A stretch of DNA of 64,000 nucleotides, from positions 1 to 64,000 of the forward strand of contig CAMAYE010000001.1 in the NCBI GenBank assembly GCA_945862135.1. The letters are read 5' to 3'. The translations under genes and the position numbers were made by a program. Each line of letters starts with the position of its first letter. The first letter of the stretch is position 1. The DNA is from Bordetella parapertussis. GTDB lineage: Bacteria; Pseudomonadota; Gammaproteobacteria; Burkholderiales; SG8-41. Under the pieces are notes generated by a model. It did no database searches. It saw nothing but the letters and a program-made list of their open reading frames with translations, and was not told the DNA's origin. Positions 1-9,644 of the stretch are shown here, piece after piece.

Positions 1-630
<630 letters not shown>

Positions 631-689
631 GGTGCATCTCCTCAAGGATCAGATTGGATAATCAAGACTACAAACCGCGAGTGAGGCTG

Positions 690-716
690 CTAGCACTCAA
701 CTCAAGCGAGTGCTAA
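690..716 (-). promoter_or_regulatory. CIRCE operator (HrcA binding site)
   Basis: Inverted repeat CTAGCACTC - 9 nt - GAGTGCTAA. It matches the CIRCE consensus TTAGCACTC-N9-GAGTGCTAA at 17 of 18 arm positions; only the first base differs. It lies directly downstream of the -10 box of the groES promoter, where bound HrcA would block transcription. HrcA itself is not encoded in this window. Confidence 0.93.
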
Positions 717-744
717 TAATAGGGGTATACCGGGTTTTATTCAA
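716..744 (-). promoter_or_regulatory. Sigma-70 type promoter of groES-groEL
   Basis: Read on the minus strand, TTGAAT (744-739) and TATTAT (721-716) are separated by exactly 17 nt, close to the sigma-70 consensus. The start of transcription would fall inside the CIRCE repeat at 690-716. This combination indicates vegetative transcription repressed by HrcA. I saw no clear sigma-32 promoter, but did not search exhaustively. Confidence 0.75.
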
Positions 745-770
745 GTGGCCCGAGAACCGGGCCCTTGATG

Positions 771-786
771 AAGCGAGTACTCGCTT
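771..786. repeat. Perfect 16-bp palindrome upstream of the groES promoter
   Basis: AAGCGAGTACTCGCTT is its own reverse complement. It lies 27 bp upstream of the groES -35 box and downstream of the unknown gene at 826-1470. It could be an operator or part of a transcript hairpin; no regulator can be named. Confidence 0.6.
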
Positions 787-794
787 ACAGTAAA

Positions 795-812
795 TATTGT
801 TTTAAAACAATA
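795..812. repeat. Perfect 18-bp AT-rich palindrome
   Basis: TATTGTTTTAAAACAATA is a perfect palindrome eight bases from the 16-bp one at 771-786. It sits just past the stop codon of the minus-strand gene 826-1470. It might serve as a weak transcript end or a protein binding site, but there is no U-tract typical of an intrinsic terminator. The rest of the gap 631-825 holds only the groES promoter and CIRCE. Confidence 0.6.
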
Positions 813-825
813 ACATATATTTCAT

Positions 826-1470
826 TTATCGCGGTACCGGCAGTGTGCGATGACGCGGAATGCCAAACCGATAAACTGTTTTTCGTTTGCCCAGACAGGT
901 CAGCGGCAGCGGCGCATGGGGGCAAGGCGGCGCCCGGCGCCCTTCTTCGGACAAGGTAGCGTCGTCGGCAAAATCCTTCCAGATGCCGCCGCGCACCGGC
1001 CGAAAAGTCCAGGTCAGGTAGCCGCGCGCTGCGGCCAGTCCGACCAGCTCTTCGGCATCCGGCGCTTCCGAAACGGCAACCTGACTGCCATTGACCGGAT
1101 GCGGGTAGGTGCCAAAGGCCTGCAGGCATTCCATTGCTTCCATCGAAGCAGCACCCGGCCGCAGGCAACCGGGGCGCTCGGCCCGCGCCACATCCCAGGC
1201 GCCGAGTTCCCAGCCGGCATCCATTGCTGCGCAATCCAGTGCCACCAGATCACTCCAGCGTTCATTCAGTTGCAGCGAAGAACTCGGGATTGAAGTGAAG
1301 GCCACCGGTTCGGCTTCGTCCAGATCGACCAGCTTCTGTTTGAAAAAGCCGTGCCAGTGCAGCGTCAGGATGATCGGTGTGTCAGGGCAAGGTACTGCGG
1401 TGAGTGTGATGCCGACCAGCGGGAAACCGCTGGCGTTGATCTGGTCTTCGATGCGTTCGAGAATCTGCAT
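826..1470 (-). CDS. Protein of unknown function, 214 aa
   Basis: A soluble protein starting MQILERIEDQINASGFPLVG, with no signal peptide or membrane segment and no motif I recognise. The ATG at 1470 is preceded by AGGAG at good spacing; a longer in-frame reading to 1533 lacks a ribosome site. The C-terminal third is rich in Pro, Arg and Cys and looks less conserved in character. It is on the same strand as groES but is separated from it by a promoter and two palindromes, so it is probably its own unit, divergent from bioA. I do not assign a function. Confidence 0.7.
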   Translation of the reverse strand: MQILERIEDQINASGFPLVGITLTAVPCPDTPIILTLHWHGFFKQKLVDLDEAEPVAFTSIPSSSLQLNERWSDLVALDCAAMDAGWELGAWDVARAERPGCLRPGAASMEAMECLQAFGTYPHPVNGSQVAVSEAPDAEELVGLAAARGYLTWTFRPVRGGIWKDFADDATLSEEGRRAPPCPHAPLPLTCLGKRKTVYRFGIPRHRTLPVPR

Positions 1471-1660
1471 GAGCAAACATCTCCTGTAGTGTGCTGTTAA
1501 ACTCAAAACAACCGCCACAACTGCCGAAAACATTCAGAGCAAATTCGGTGCCACTGCGCGGCGCCGGTTCAGGCACGATGAATTTCGCCGCAGCAAAGGT
1601 ATAACGCTTTCAACGTGCGCAGGTTGAACGCCGCAAAGTATTCGATAGAGCGCCCCTCAC

Positions 1661-2986
1661 ATGCAAACCAGCACTCGCAACAGTGTGCTGCTAACACGCA
1701 GCCGCACCGCCGTGTGGCACCCGTGCACACAGATGAAGCAGCACGAAACGCTGCCCATCATTCCGATCGCCCGCGCCCAAGGCTGCTGGCTGTACGACTG
1801 CGATGGCAAACGTTATCTCGACGCCGTCAGTTCCTGGTGGGTCAATCTGTTCGGCCACAGCGAACCGCGCATCAACGCCGCGCTGATCGACCAGTTGCAA
1901 AAACTCGAACATGTGATGCTCGCCGGTTTTACGCATGAGCCGGTGGTCGAACTCTCGGAGCGCTTGTCCGCACTGACCGGCGGCAAGCTCGGCCATTGTT
2001 TTTACGGCAGCGACGGCGCCTCCGCTACCGAGATCGCGCTGAAAATGAGTTTTCATTTCTGGCGCAACAGCGGCAAGACCAACAAAACCGAATTCATCAG
2101 CCTCTCCGGCAGTTACCACGGCGAAACGCTGGGCGCGCTGTCGGTCACCGATGTCGCGCTGTTCAAGGACACTTACGCCCCGCTGCTGCGCCACAGCGCA
2201 CAGGTGCCCAGCCCCGACTGGCGGCAGGCGGCGAATGGCGTATCGCCGCGCGATCAAGCCCTCGCCTGCGCCAAAGTACTGGAACAACATCTCGAACAGC
2301 ATCACGCGCGCACCGCCGCGCTGATCGTCGAACCGCTGGTGCAGGGCGCCACCGGTATGGCCATGTATGACGCGGAATACCTGCGACAGGCACGAGCACT
2401 GTGCGACCGCTATGGCGTGCACCTGATCGCTGATGAAATCATGACCGGCTTCGGCCGCACCGGGACCTTCTTCGCACATGAGCAGGCCGGCATCAAACCG
2501 GATTTCCTGTGTCTGTCCAAAGGCATCACCGGCGGCTATCTGCCCCTGTCGGTGGTAATGACCACCGACGCGGTCTATCAGGCGTTTTACGACGACAAGG
2601 TCACGCGCGGCTTCCTGCATTCGCATTCCTACACCGGCAATACGCTGGCCTGCCGCGCGGCGCTGGCGACACTGGACATCTTCCAGCAGGACGATGTCAT
2701 TCGGAACAATCGCACCCGTGCGCAACGCATGACCGCGGCAACGCAAACGCTGGCCGCGCATCCGCGCGTCTGCAACTTCCGCAATACGGGGATGATCTGG
2801 GCGTTCGAAGTGAACAGCGCCGATGCGACATTCGGTCGCCAGCTGTTTGAAGCCGGACTGGCCCGCGAAGTGTTGCTGCGGCCGATCGGCAACACCGTCT
2901 ATTTCATGCCGCCCTATGTATTAAGCGACAGCGAAATGGATTTGCTCGCAACACGCACGCTCGAAGCCCTGGAGGCAAGCTCTTGA
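1661..2986 (+). CDS. bioA: Adenosylmethionine-8-amino-7-oxononanoate aminotransferase
   Basis: PLP enzyme of biotin synthesis that transfers the amino group of S-adenosylmethionine to KAPA, giving DAPA. The 441-residue product has the class III aminotransferase layout: WHPCTQM near the N terminus, SSWWVNLFGH, the cofactor phosphate loop GSDGASATE, the Asp motif LIADEIMTGFGRTG and the Schiff-base lysine K287 in LSKGITGGYLPLS. No other bio genes lie nearby. The start ATG at 1661 has no strong ribosome site, but the N-terminal residues up to WHPCTQM are family-like. The stop overlaps the TTG start of the next gene (TTGA), suggesting coupled translation. Confidence 0.93.
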   Translation: MQTSTRNSVLLTRSRTAVWHPCTQMKQHETLPIIPIARAQGCWLYDCDGKRYLDAVSSWWVNLFGHSEPRINAALIDQLQKLEHVMLAGFTHEPVVELSERLSALTGGKLGHCFYGSDGASATEIALKMSFHFWRNSGKTNKTEFISLSGSYHGETLGALSVTDVALFKDTYAPLLRHSAQVPSPDWRQAANGVSPRDQALACAKVLEQHLEQHHARTAALIVEPLVQGATGMAMYDAEYLRQARALCDRYGVHLIADEIMTGFGRTGTFFAHEQAGIKPDFLCLSKGITGGYLPLSVVMTTDAVYQAFYDDKVTRGFLHSHSYTGNTLACRAALATLDIFQQDDVIRNNRTRAQRMTAATQTLAAHPRVCNFRNTGMIWAFEVNSADATFGRQLFEAGLAREVLLRPIGNTVYFMPPYVLSDSEMDLLATRTLEALEASS

Positions 2987-4374
2987 AACTGACCTTCCTC
3001 GGTGCCGCAGGTGAAGTCACGGGATCAAGCTATCTGCTTGAAACCGATGAGGTCAAAGTGCTGGTCGACTGCGGCATGTTCCAGGGCGGTCGCGAGGCAG
3101 AACCGAAAAACCGCGCGCGCTTCGCCTTTGATCCGAAAACCCTGGACTGTGTGCTGCTGACACACGCACACATCGATCACTCAGGTCTGCTGCCACGCCT
3201 GGTCGCTGCCGGCTTCACCGGGCCGGTTTATGCGACGGCAGCCACCTGTGATCTGCTGGAGGTGATGCTCGCCGACTCCGCACATATTCAGGAAAAAGAA
3301 GCGGAATGGGCGAAGAAATCGAAGACCCGTGGCGCCGGACGGCCACCGCTGTACACCATTGCCGAAGTTCAGCGCACGCTGCGTCAACTGAAGCCCGTGG
3401 CTTACGGTACCGAAGTGCATCCGCACCCGGCACTGCGCTGCATCTTCCGCGATGCCGGCCACATCATCGGTGCTGCCATCATCGAACTTTGGGTGCAGAA
3501 CGGCAGCAAAAGCCGCAAGATCGTGTTCTCGGGCGATATCGGCCAGCCCAATCGGCCGCTGGTGCGTGACCCAACCCCGATCACTGAAGCCGATGTGCTG
3601 GTGGTCGAGTCCACCTACGGCAACCGCCTGCACAAATCGATGGACGACACGATGGCAGAACTGGAACACGCCGTCACCGACACACTAGTACGCAAAAAAG
3701 GCAATGTGATCATCCCCGCCTTTGCCGTCGGTCGCACCCAGGAAATGCTCTACCTGCTGGTCGATCTCTATAAACAGGGACGCCTGCCGGACATGAACAT
3801 CTACGTCGATTCGCCGATGGCGCTGAAAGCCACCGACATCACCGCCAAACACTGGGGGCTGCTCGATCCGGAGGCGGCCGCGCTGATGGAATGGATGAAA
3901 CGCGGGCGCGGCAAACCGAAAATCCATTTTGTGCAGGATGCGGTCGAATCGGTCAACCTGCAAAACGTCAAACACGGCGCGGTGATCATTTCCGCCAGCG
4001 GCATGTGCAACGCCGGCCGCATCAAACACCATCTGCGCAACAATCTGCCGCGCCGTGATTCGACCATCCTGATCGTGGGTTTCCAGGCTGCGGGTACGCT
4101 GGGCCGTCGTATCGTCGATGGCGTGAAAAATGTGCGTATCTTCGGCATCCCGGTTCCGGTGAAAGCCGACGTTTACACCATCGGCGGATTGTCAGCCCAC
4201 GGCGACCAGGCTGCATTGCTCAGCTGGCTGAGCCATTTCAAACGTCCGCCGCAGCGCACTTTCGTTGTCCACGGTGAGCCCACCGCCTCTGAAAGTTTTG
4301 CTGCTGCCATCCACGACAAACTGGGCTGGACCGGGGTTGATCTGCCGGCGCAGCACAGTTCGGTCATCCTTTAA
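2983..4374 (+). CDS. Beta-CASP metallo-beta-lactamase fold hydrolase (RNA nuclease-like)
   Basis: 463 residues. The metallo-beta-lactamase zinc motif THAHIDHSG lies near residue 60-70. Further metal ligands follow: a His in DAGHIIGAA, an Asp in FSGDIGQPNRP, and a C-terminal VHGEP. The beta-CASP insertion has PAFAVGRTQE and SASGMCNAGRIKHHL. This is the architecture of archaeal/bacterial CPSF-like RNA-processing nucleases. The start is TTG at 2983, seven bases after GGAGG and overlapping the bioA stop. A 28-nt gap separates it from dacB. The nuclease role is family knowledge; the substrate is unknown. Confidence 0.85.
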   Translation: MKLTFLGAAGEVTGSSYLLETDEVKVLVDCGMFQGGREAEPKNRARFAFDPKTLDCVLLTHAHIDHSGLLPRLVAAGFTGPVYATAATCDLLEVMLADSAHIQEKEAEWAKKSKTRGAGRPPLYTIAEVQRTLRQLKPVAYGTEVHPHPALRCIFRDAGHIIGAAIIELWVQNGSKSRKIVFSGDIGQPNRPLVRDPTPITEADVLVVESTYGNRLHKSMDDTMAELEHAVTDTLVRKKGNVIIPAFAVGRTQEMLYLLVDLYKQGRLPDMNIYVDSPMALKATDITAKHWGLLDPEAAALMEWMKRGRGKPKIHFVQDAVESVNLQNVKHGAVIISASGMCNAGRIKHHLRNNLPRRDSTILIVGFQAAGTLGRRIVDGVKNVRIFGIPVPVKADVYTIGGLSAHGDQAALLSWLSHFKRPPQRTFVVHGEPTASESFAAAIHDKLGWTGVDLPAQHSSVIL

Positions 4375-4402
4375 TCCCTACTGCAAGCGAATCCGAAGAC
4401 TT

Positions 4403-5878
4403 ATGACCAGGCTTTCCCGACTGACCGCCCTTGCCCTGCTCCTGCTGTCCGCATCACTGGCATCCGCACAACCGGCAGGCACACTGCCTGAACCGGTCGC
4501 CCGCGCGCTGAAACAGGCAGGCATTCCGGAATCTGCGGTTGGCGTATACATGCACGAAATCAGCGCTGAGCAGCCGGTCTTGTCCGTCGGCGCGGAACGC
4601 GCGTTGAATCCGGCCTCGACGATGAAACTGGTCACCACTTACGCCGGACTGGAAATGCTCGGACCCGCCTACGTTTGGAACACCGAGGCGCTCACCGACG
4701 GATCACTGTCGCAGGATGTGCTCGCCGGAAACCTGTATCTCAAAGGCGCCGGCGATCCGAAAATGACGCTGGAGAGTTTCTGGATGCTGCTGCGCAGCCT
4801 GCGTGCGCGTGGCATCCGCGAAATCCGCGGCGACCTGATTCTTGATCGCCGCCTGTTCGCCGAAGAAGTGCAGGACCCGGGCGCCTTCGATGACCAGCCC
4901 ACGCGCCCGTACAACACCGGGCCCAGTGCGCTGCTGGTCAACTTCAAGGCGGTCACGCTGCAATTCATCCCCGATGCCGCAACCCGCACGGTGCGTATCG
5001 CCATTGAGCCGCCGCTGCCGCAAGTGCAGATTATCAACAACCTCAAACTCGCCGACGGCCCCTGCGGCGACTGGGTCGGCAAGCTACGGCTGGATTCGCA
5101 GGGCAATGCCGACTCCGCACGTCTGGCGTTCAACGGCACTTATGCGCTGGACTGCGGCGAAGGCATGCGCAGCTTCAGCGTGCTTGGCCATCGCCAGTAC
5201 GTTGGCGCCTTGTTCACACAATTATGGAAAGACCTCGGCGGCACCTTCAACGGCCAGGTACGCGACGGTGCCACCCCCGAACAGGCACGCCGCCTGACCA
5301 CCGCGCGATCCTTGTCGTTGTCGGAGATCGTTCGCGACGTCAACAAATACTCCAACAACGTGATGGCACGGCAACTGTTCCTGTCACTGGGGATGAACAA
5401 CGGCACACAGGCCACCACCGCCACTGCGGCAACCGGAGTCAAACAATGGCTGGCGCTGAAAGGCCTCGCTGTGCCGGAACTGGTGTTGGAAAACGGCTCC
5501 GGCCTGTCCCGCATCGAACGCATCAGCGCACGCAACCTCGGTGCGATCCTGCTCAACGCCTACGCAAGCCCGGTGATGCCCGAGTTGATGGCCTCGCTGC
5601 CGGTGGCCGCAGTGGATGGCACGCTGCGCAAACGTCTGAAGAGCGCTGAGGTCGCCGGCCAGGCCCATGTCAAAACCGGATCACTGTCGGGCGTGCGCTC
5701 GATCGCCGGTTATGTGCTGGATGCACAGGGCAATCGATCAGTGATCGTATTTCTGGTCAATCACACCAATGCCTTCAATGCACAGGCGGCGCAGGATGCG
5801 CTGATTGCATGGGCACACAATCGCGACAGCGGTTCAGGCAGCGGACGACAGGAGCGACGGCGTCAGGGCAAGAAGTAA
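4403..5878 (+). CDS. dacB: D-alanyl-D-alanine carboxypeptidase/endopeptidase PBP4
   Basis: Periplasmic peptidase S13 that trims and cleaves peptidoglycan cross-links. From the ATG at 4403 the product is 491 aa with a signal peptide (MTRLSRLTALALLLLSASLA, cleavage after ASA). All three penicillin-binding motifs are present: S72 in ASTMK, SNN in KYSNNVMARQL, and KTG in HVKTGSLSGVRS. The usual S13 domain insertions are between the first two. An upstream in-frame extension into the previous gene adds no family sequence. The C-terminal tail is Arg/Gly/Ser rich. The stop codon abuts the stop of the convergent gene at 5879 with no spacer. Confidence 0.93.
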   Translation: MTRLSRLTALALLLLSASLASAQPAGTLPEPVARALKQAGIPESAVGVYMHEISAEQPVLSVGAERALNPASTMKLVTTYAGLEMLGPAYVWNTEALTDGSLSQDVLAGNLYLKGAGDPKMTLESFWMLLRSLRARGIREIRGDLILDRRLFAEEVQDPGAFDDQPTRPYNTGPSALLVNFKAVTLQFIPDAATRTVRIAIEPPLPQVQIINNLKLADGPCGDWVGKLRLDSQGNADSARLAFNGTYALDCGEGMRSFSVLGHRQYVGALFTQLWKDLGGTFNGQVRDGATPEQARRLTTARSLSLSEIVRDVNKYSNNVMARQLFLSLGMNNGTQATTATAATGVKQWLALKGLAVPELVLENGSGLSRIERISARNLGAILLNAYASPVMPELMASLPVAAVDGTLRKRLKSAEVAGQAHVKTGSLSGVRSIAGYVLDAQGNRSVIVFLVNHTNAFNAQAAQDALIAWAHNRDSGSGSGRQERRRQGKK

Positions 5879-6661
5879 TCAGCGCGCCGTGATGGCGTGG
5901 CGGCTCAACATCAGTTTTGTAAACACCTGAACGATGCCTGCGGCCGCCAGCGCCCACAGGAATGCCATGCCGACCCCGGTTGCGGTAAGGGCCCACGCGA
6001 GAACCGCGCAGAACATGCTGAACGCATAAAAGCCGAACACCATGCCGCGCAACAACTGAACGGTGGCGGCGGCACCGGAACTGCGATGCGTGAACAAGAC
6101 CAGCACCGTACCCATCACGGGAAACATCGCGAACACGCCGCTCAAATCAGGGCCCAGATTCGCCGCGAAGTGAGTAACCAGCAACACCAGCAGCGCACCA
6201 AGGATCATGCGCAGCAGCATGTCGTTGGCAGGTTTTGATTGCGCCGTTGACGATAGCCGCAATACGGGATAAAGCCGCGGCGCGAACCACAATCCCGCCA
6301 TGACCACGGGACCCGCAACCACCAGCGAAGTAATATTGCACAGGTCCAGCACAGCGACGGCTGCGGCGTAGCCGATATAGGCCAGCGGCAGACTTACCGG
6401 CCAGGGATACCGCGTGGCCGCCCAGGCGTAACCGAGGCCGAAGGCGAGAATTGCCAGCACGGCGGAAAGTGTGCCCACCGCCGCTTGTGCGGCAAAGGCC
6501 GCACCCTGCTCCAACGCGATGAACCACAGGATCGGCCCGGCAACAACCGGGAATGCCGACAGCCAACCGGCCACCGCCGGACCCCAGCGTCGTCCGGCCA
6601 GCGTCACCAGCGCGATCAGCGAAGGGACGACCAATAGTTTGAGGAGAAGGATTGCACTCAT
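5879..6661 (-). CDS. Integral membrane protein of unknown function, 260 aa
   Basis: The product starts MSAILLLKLLVVPSLIALVT and has about seven to eight hydrophobic spans with short loops. GWLSAFPVVAGPILWF and FPVMGTVLVLFTHR look like two related halves, which hints at an internal repeat. The ATG at 6661 is preceded by an in-frame TTG; no clear ribosome site is seen for either. It lies 48 nt downstream of ubiD on the same strand and may be the last gene of the ubi operon. No family function can be given. Confidence 0.75.
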   Translation of the reverse strand: MSAILLLKLLVVPSLIALVTLAGRRWGPAVAGWLSAFPVVAGPILWFIALEQGAAFAAQAAVGTLSAVLAILAFGLGYAWAATRYPWPVSLPLAYIGYAAAVAVLDLCNITSLVVAGPVVMAGLWFAPRLYPVLRLSSTAQSKPANDMLLRMILGALLVLLVTHFAANLGPDLSGVFAMFPVMGTVLVLFTHRSSGAAATVQLLRGMVFGFYAFSMFCAVLAWALTATGVGMAFLWALAAAGIVQVFTKLMLSRHAITAR

Positions 6662-6709
6662 CAATAGATGGCAACGACAGTCCGATTTACAGCCATTCCG
6701 TTGCGGCCA

Positions 6710-8176
6710 TCAGGAAAGCCCCAACTGACTCCACATGGCGTCCACCTTCTTCTTCACCTCATCGCTCATCGCAATCGGCGTGCCCCACTCGCGGCTGGTT
6801 TCCGCCGGCCACTTGTTGGTGGCATCGATGCCCATCTTCGACCCGAGCCCGGCAACCGGGCTGGCAAAATCCAGGTAATCAATCGGCGTGGCTTCGGCAA
6901 TCAGCGTGTCGCGCTTCGGATCAACGCGCGTCGTCATCGCCCAGATCACTTCCTTCCAGTCGCGTACATTGACGTCATCATCGGTGACGATGATGAACTT
7001 GGTGTACATGAACTGGCGCAGGAAACTCCAGATGCCGAACATCACGCGCTTGGCATGGCCTGGATACTGTTTTTTGATGCTTACGCAGGCGACGCGGTAT
7101 GAGCACCCCTCCGGCGGCAGATAGAAATCGACGATTTCCGGAAACTGCTGCACCAGCAGGGGAACGAAGACTTCGTTCAGCGCTTCACCCAGCACCGCCG
7201 GTTCATCGGGCGGCTTGCCGGTGTAGGTCGAGTGGTAAATCGGGTCGCGGCGCAAGGTGATGCGATCCACCGTGAACACCGGGAAACGGTCCTGCTCGTT
7301 GTAATAACCGGTGTGATCACCGAAGGGGCCTTCGAGCGCGGTGTCGTTGGGATGGATATGACCTTCGAGCACGACCTCGGCTCTTGCCGGCACTTTCAGG
7401 TCATGCGTCAGGCATTGCGCAATTTCGGTTTTTTCACCACGCAGCAAACCGGCGAACTGGTATTCCGACAATGAATCCGGCACCGGCGTCACCGCACCGA
7501 GCATCGTTGCCGGATCGGCGCCGAGCGCCACCGCCACCGGAAAGGGCTCGCGCGGATGGGCAAGGCAATGGTCGCGATAGTCGAGCGCGCCGCCGCGATG
7601 TGCCAGCCAGCGCATGATCAGGCGGTTGCGGCCAATTACCTGCTGCCGGTAAATGCCGAGGTTCTGCCGCGTTTTGTTCGGGCCGCGCGTCACCGTCAGG
7701 CCCCAGGTCAGCAAGGGCCCGATGTCGCCGGGCCAGCAGGTCTGGATCGGCAGTTTCGCCAGATCCACATCATCACCTTCCCACACCTGCTCCTGACAGA
7801 CCGGATCACGCACCAGCTTGGGTTGCATGGACATGATCTGCCGCAACAGGGGCAACTTGTCCCAGGCATCCTTCAGGCCTTTCGGCGGTTCGGGCTGTTT
7901 CAGCTGCGCCAGCACCTGCCCCAGTTCACGCAGCGCCGCGACGGAATCGCGGCCCATGCCCAGCGCCACGCGATGCGGCGTGCCGAACAGATTGCCCAGC
8001 ACCGGCATGGTGTAACCCCTGGGTTTTTCAAACAGCAGCGCGGGGCCGCCCTGCTTCAGCACGCGGTCGCAGATCTCGGTCATTTCCAGTTTCGGATCGA
8101 CTTCGACATTGATGCGTTTGAGCTGGCCGTCGCGTTCCAGACCGGCAATGAAGTCGCGCAAATCCCTGTAACTCAT
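6710..8176 (-). CDS. ubiD: 4-hydroxy-3-polyprenylbenzoate decarboxylase UbiD
   Basis: Prenylated-FMN-dependent decarboxylase of ubiquinone synthesis. From ATG 8176 the protein is 488 aa, beginning [20 protein letters not shown]. It contains the UbiD landmarks [53 protein letters not shown] and [15 protein letters not shown]. The start overlaps the ubiA stop as ATGA, so the longer frame beginning inside ubiA is rejected. The partner flavin prenyltransferase UbiX is not in this window. Confidence 0.96.
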   Translation of the reverse strand: MSYRDLRDFIAGLERDGQLKRINVEVDPKLEMTEICDRVLKQGGPALLFEKPRGYTMPVLGNLFGTPHRVALGMGRDSVAALRELGQVLAQLKQPEPPKGLKDAWDKLPLLRQIMSMQPKLVRDPVCQEQVWEGDDVDLAKLPIQTCWPGDIGPLLTWGLTVTRGPNKTRQNLGIYRQQVIGRNRLIMRWLAHRGGALDYRDHCLAHPREPFPVAVALGADPATMLGAVTPVPDSLSEYQFAGLLRGEKTEIAQCLTHDLKVPARAEVVLEGHIHPNDTALEGPFGDHTGYYNEQDRFPVFTVDRITLRRDPIYHSTYTGKPPDEPAVLGEALNEVFVPLLVQQFPEIVDFYLPPEGCSYRVACVSIKKQYPGHAKRVMFGIWSFLRQFMYTKFIIVTDDDVNVRDWKEVIWAMTTRVDPKRDTLIAEATPIDYLDFASPVAGLGSKMGIDATNKWPAETSREWGTPIAMSDEVKKKVDAMWSQLGLS

Positions 8177-9063
8177 GGCAGCACCTGCGGGTTCTGCCAC
8201 CAGTCGACAGCGGTGCCGACAAAGATGGCGCAGCCCACCCAGTTGTTGTTAAGAAAGGCCCGGAAGCAGCCGTCACGTTGGCGATCCCGGATCAGCATGT
8301 ACTGGTACACCACCAGCGCGACGGCGACCAGCAGTCCGGCGAAATAAAAAACACCGCGCGACTGCTGCCAGCCGATCCACGCCATCAGCGCGAGGAACAG
8401 CGCATGCGTTGTCATTACGCCCAACACATCGTATCGACCAAACAGGATTGCCGAAGATTTCACGCCGATTTTCAGATCATCTTCGCGATCCACCATCGCG
8501 TATTCAGTATCGTAGGCAATCGCCCATAACACTGTTGCCACCAGCAATAACCACGCAATGGCTGGCAGCGCATTCCACACCGCCGCATAGGCCATTGGAA
8601 TGCCGAATCCGAAAGCCACACCCAGCCAGGCCTGCGGCAAAGGAAATACGCGTTTCACGAAGGGATAGATCACCGCAATCGCTGCGGCAGCAAAGGCCAG
8701 CTTGATAGTCAATGCATTCAGGAACAACACAAACGCAAAGGCCAACAACATCATTACCGAGGCGAGTATCAATGCCTCCGCGGGCCGGATGATGCCGGCG
8801 GCCAGCGGCCGGTCCTTGGTGCGTTCGACGTGCGGATCAAAATTGCGGTCGGCGAAATCGTTGATCACGCAGCCAGCCGAGCGCATCAAGACCGTACCCG
8901 TCACAAACACCAGCAGCACATGACCCGGCGGCAATCCGCCCGAGGCAAACCACAGCCCCCACAAGGTGGGCCACAGTAGCAGCAGAATGCCGATCGGCTT
9001 GTCGAGCCGCATCAGCCGTTCATAGGCGTTGAGTCTGTCCTTCAGTGTCGGCACAGGGGTCAC
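8173..9063 (-). CDS. ubiA: 4-hydroxybenzoate polyprenyltransferase
   Basis: Membrane enzyme that attaches the isoprenoid tail to 4-hydroxybenzoate. The 296-aa product is strongly hydrophobic with about eight or nine spans. It shows both Asp-rich Mg-diphosphate motifs: [19 protein letters not shown] (residues 68-86) and [17 protein letters not shown]. The start is GTG at 9063, overlapping the ubiC stop as GTGA, and the stop overlaps the ubiD start as ATGA. UbiC product feeds UbiA, whose product feeds UbiD, so the gene order follows the pathway. Confidence 0.96.
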   Translation of the reverse strand: MTPVPTLKDRLNAYERLMRLDKPIGILLLLWPTLWGLWFASGGLPPGHVLLVFVTGTVLMRSAGCVINDFADRNFDPHVERTKDRPLAAGIIRPAEALILASVMMLLAFAFVLFLNALTIKLAFAAAAIAVIYPFVKRVFPLPQAWLGVAFGFGIPMAYAAVWNALPAIAWLLLVATVLWAIAYDTEYAMVDREDDLKIGVKSSAILFGRYDVLGVMTTHALFLALMAWIGWQQSRGVFYFAGLLVAVALVVYQYMLIRDRQRDGCFRAFLNNNWVGCAIFVGTAVDWWQNPQVLP

Positions 9064-9644
9064 AGGTCGTATAACGCGGGAAGGAACACTTCACTGACCA
9101 GTATCGGCGAATCGCCTGCAGCAAATATCGAGCGCCGCGCCCATAAAGGTGGGGCTTGTTTTTTCAATTGCGCTGCTGCCCGTCGATGCAGCGGATGCGA
9201 CAACGGCAGTTTTTTCTGACGCAACGGAAACCGTGCAATGCGTGGATCGGCAAACAATGCTGCCCCCAGCGGGCGCGTGCCGAGTGCAGTCACGCTGCGC
9301 CATGCACCGCGCAACGCGCCCGGTGCCACTACGGTATGCGCAAACACCAACGGTTTGGTTCCACGCAGCAGCAGCACTTCACGCACCAGCACGCGCGAGA
9401 CAGGCGATGCGAACAGAAAGGCTTCATCGCGATTCACACGACGCAGCCCTTGGAACAGTACCTTGACCTTGATCGGGCCGGCATGGCGTTCCAGCCGTGC
9501 GGTGAGTGATCCACGATCGGTAAGCCAGCGGCGCAATGCGCCGGCGGCGACCGGTGCGGCGCACCAGTGGGGATCTCGGGGAATGGTGTTCACGATTTGC
9601 GGTTCTTGTTGAGGGGGAATTATCGCATCAACAAAACACCTCAA
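9060..9644 (-). CDS. ubiC: Chorismate lyase
   Basis: Cytoplasmic enzyme converting chorismate to 4-hydroxybenzoate plus pyruvate, the first ubiquinone step. Family features are VREVLLL, FAHTVV, the ALGTRPLGAALF stretch and the C-terminal LWARRSIF ... LVSEVFLPALY, which carry the substrate-binding Arg and Glu. The start is uncertain. The TTG at 9644 overlaps the recG stop (TTGA) but has only a close AAGG; a GTG at 9593 (VNTIPRDPHW) would give a protein nearer the usual ~165-180 aa. Coupling to recG and ubiA favours continuous translation. Confidence 0.9.
   Translation of the reverse strand: MRCFVDAIIPPQQEPQIVNTIPRDPHWCAAPVAAGALRRWLTDRGSLTARLERHAGPIKVKVLFQGLRRVNRDEAFLFASPVSRVLVREVLLLRGTKPLVFAHTVVAPGALRGAWRSVTALGTRPLGAALFADPRIARFPLRQKKLPLSHPLHRRAAAQLKKQAPPLWARRSIFAAGDSPILVSEVFLPALYDL

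Noticed and set aside
1691-2761. Long open frame antisense to bioA (about 356 codons)
   Set aside because: It mirrors a clear bioA gene in a GC-rich sequence, has no recognisable domain and no ribosome site; such antisense frames are expected from codon bias.
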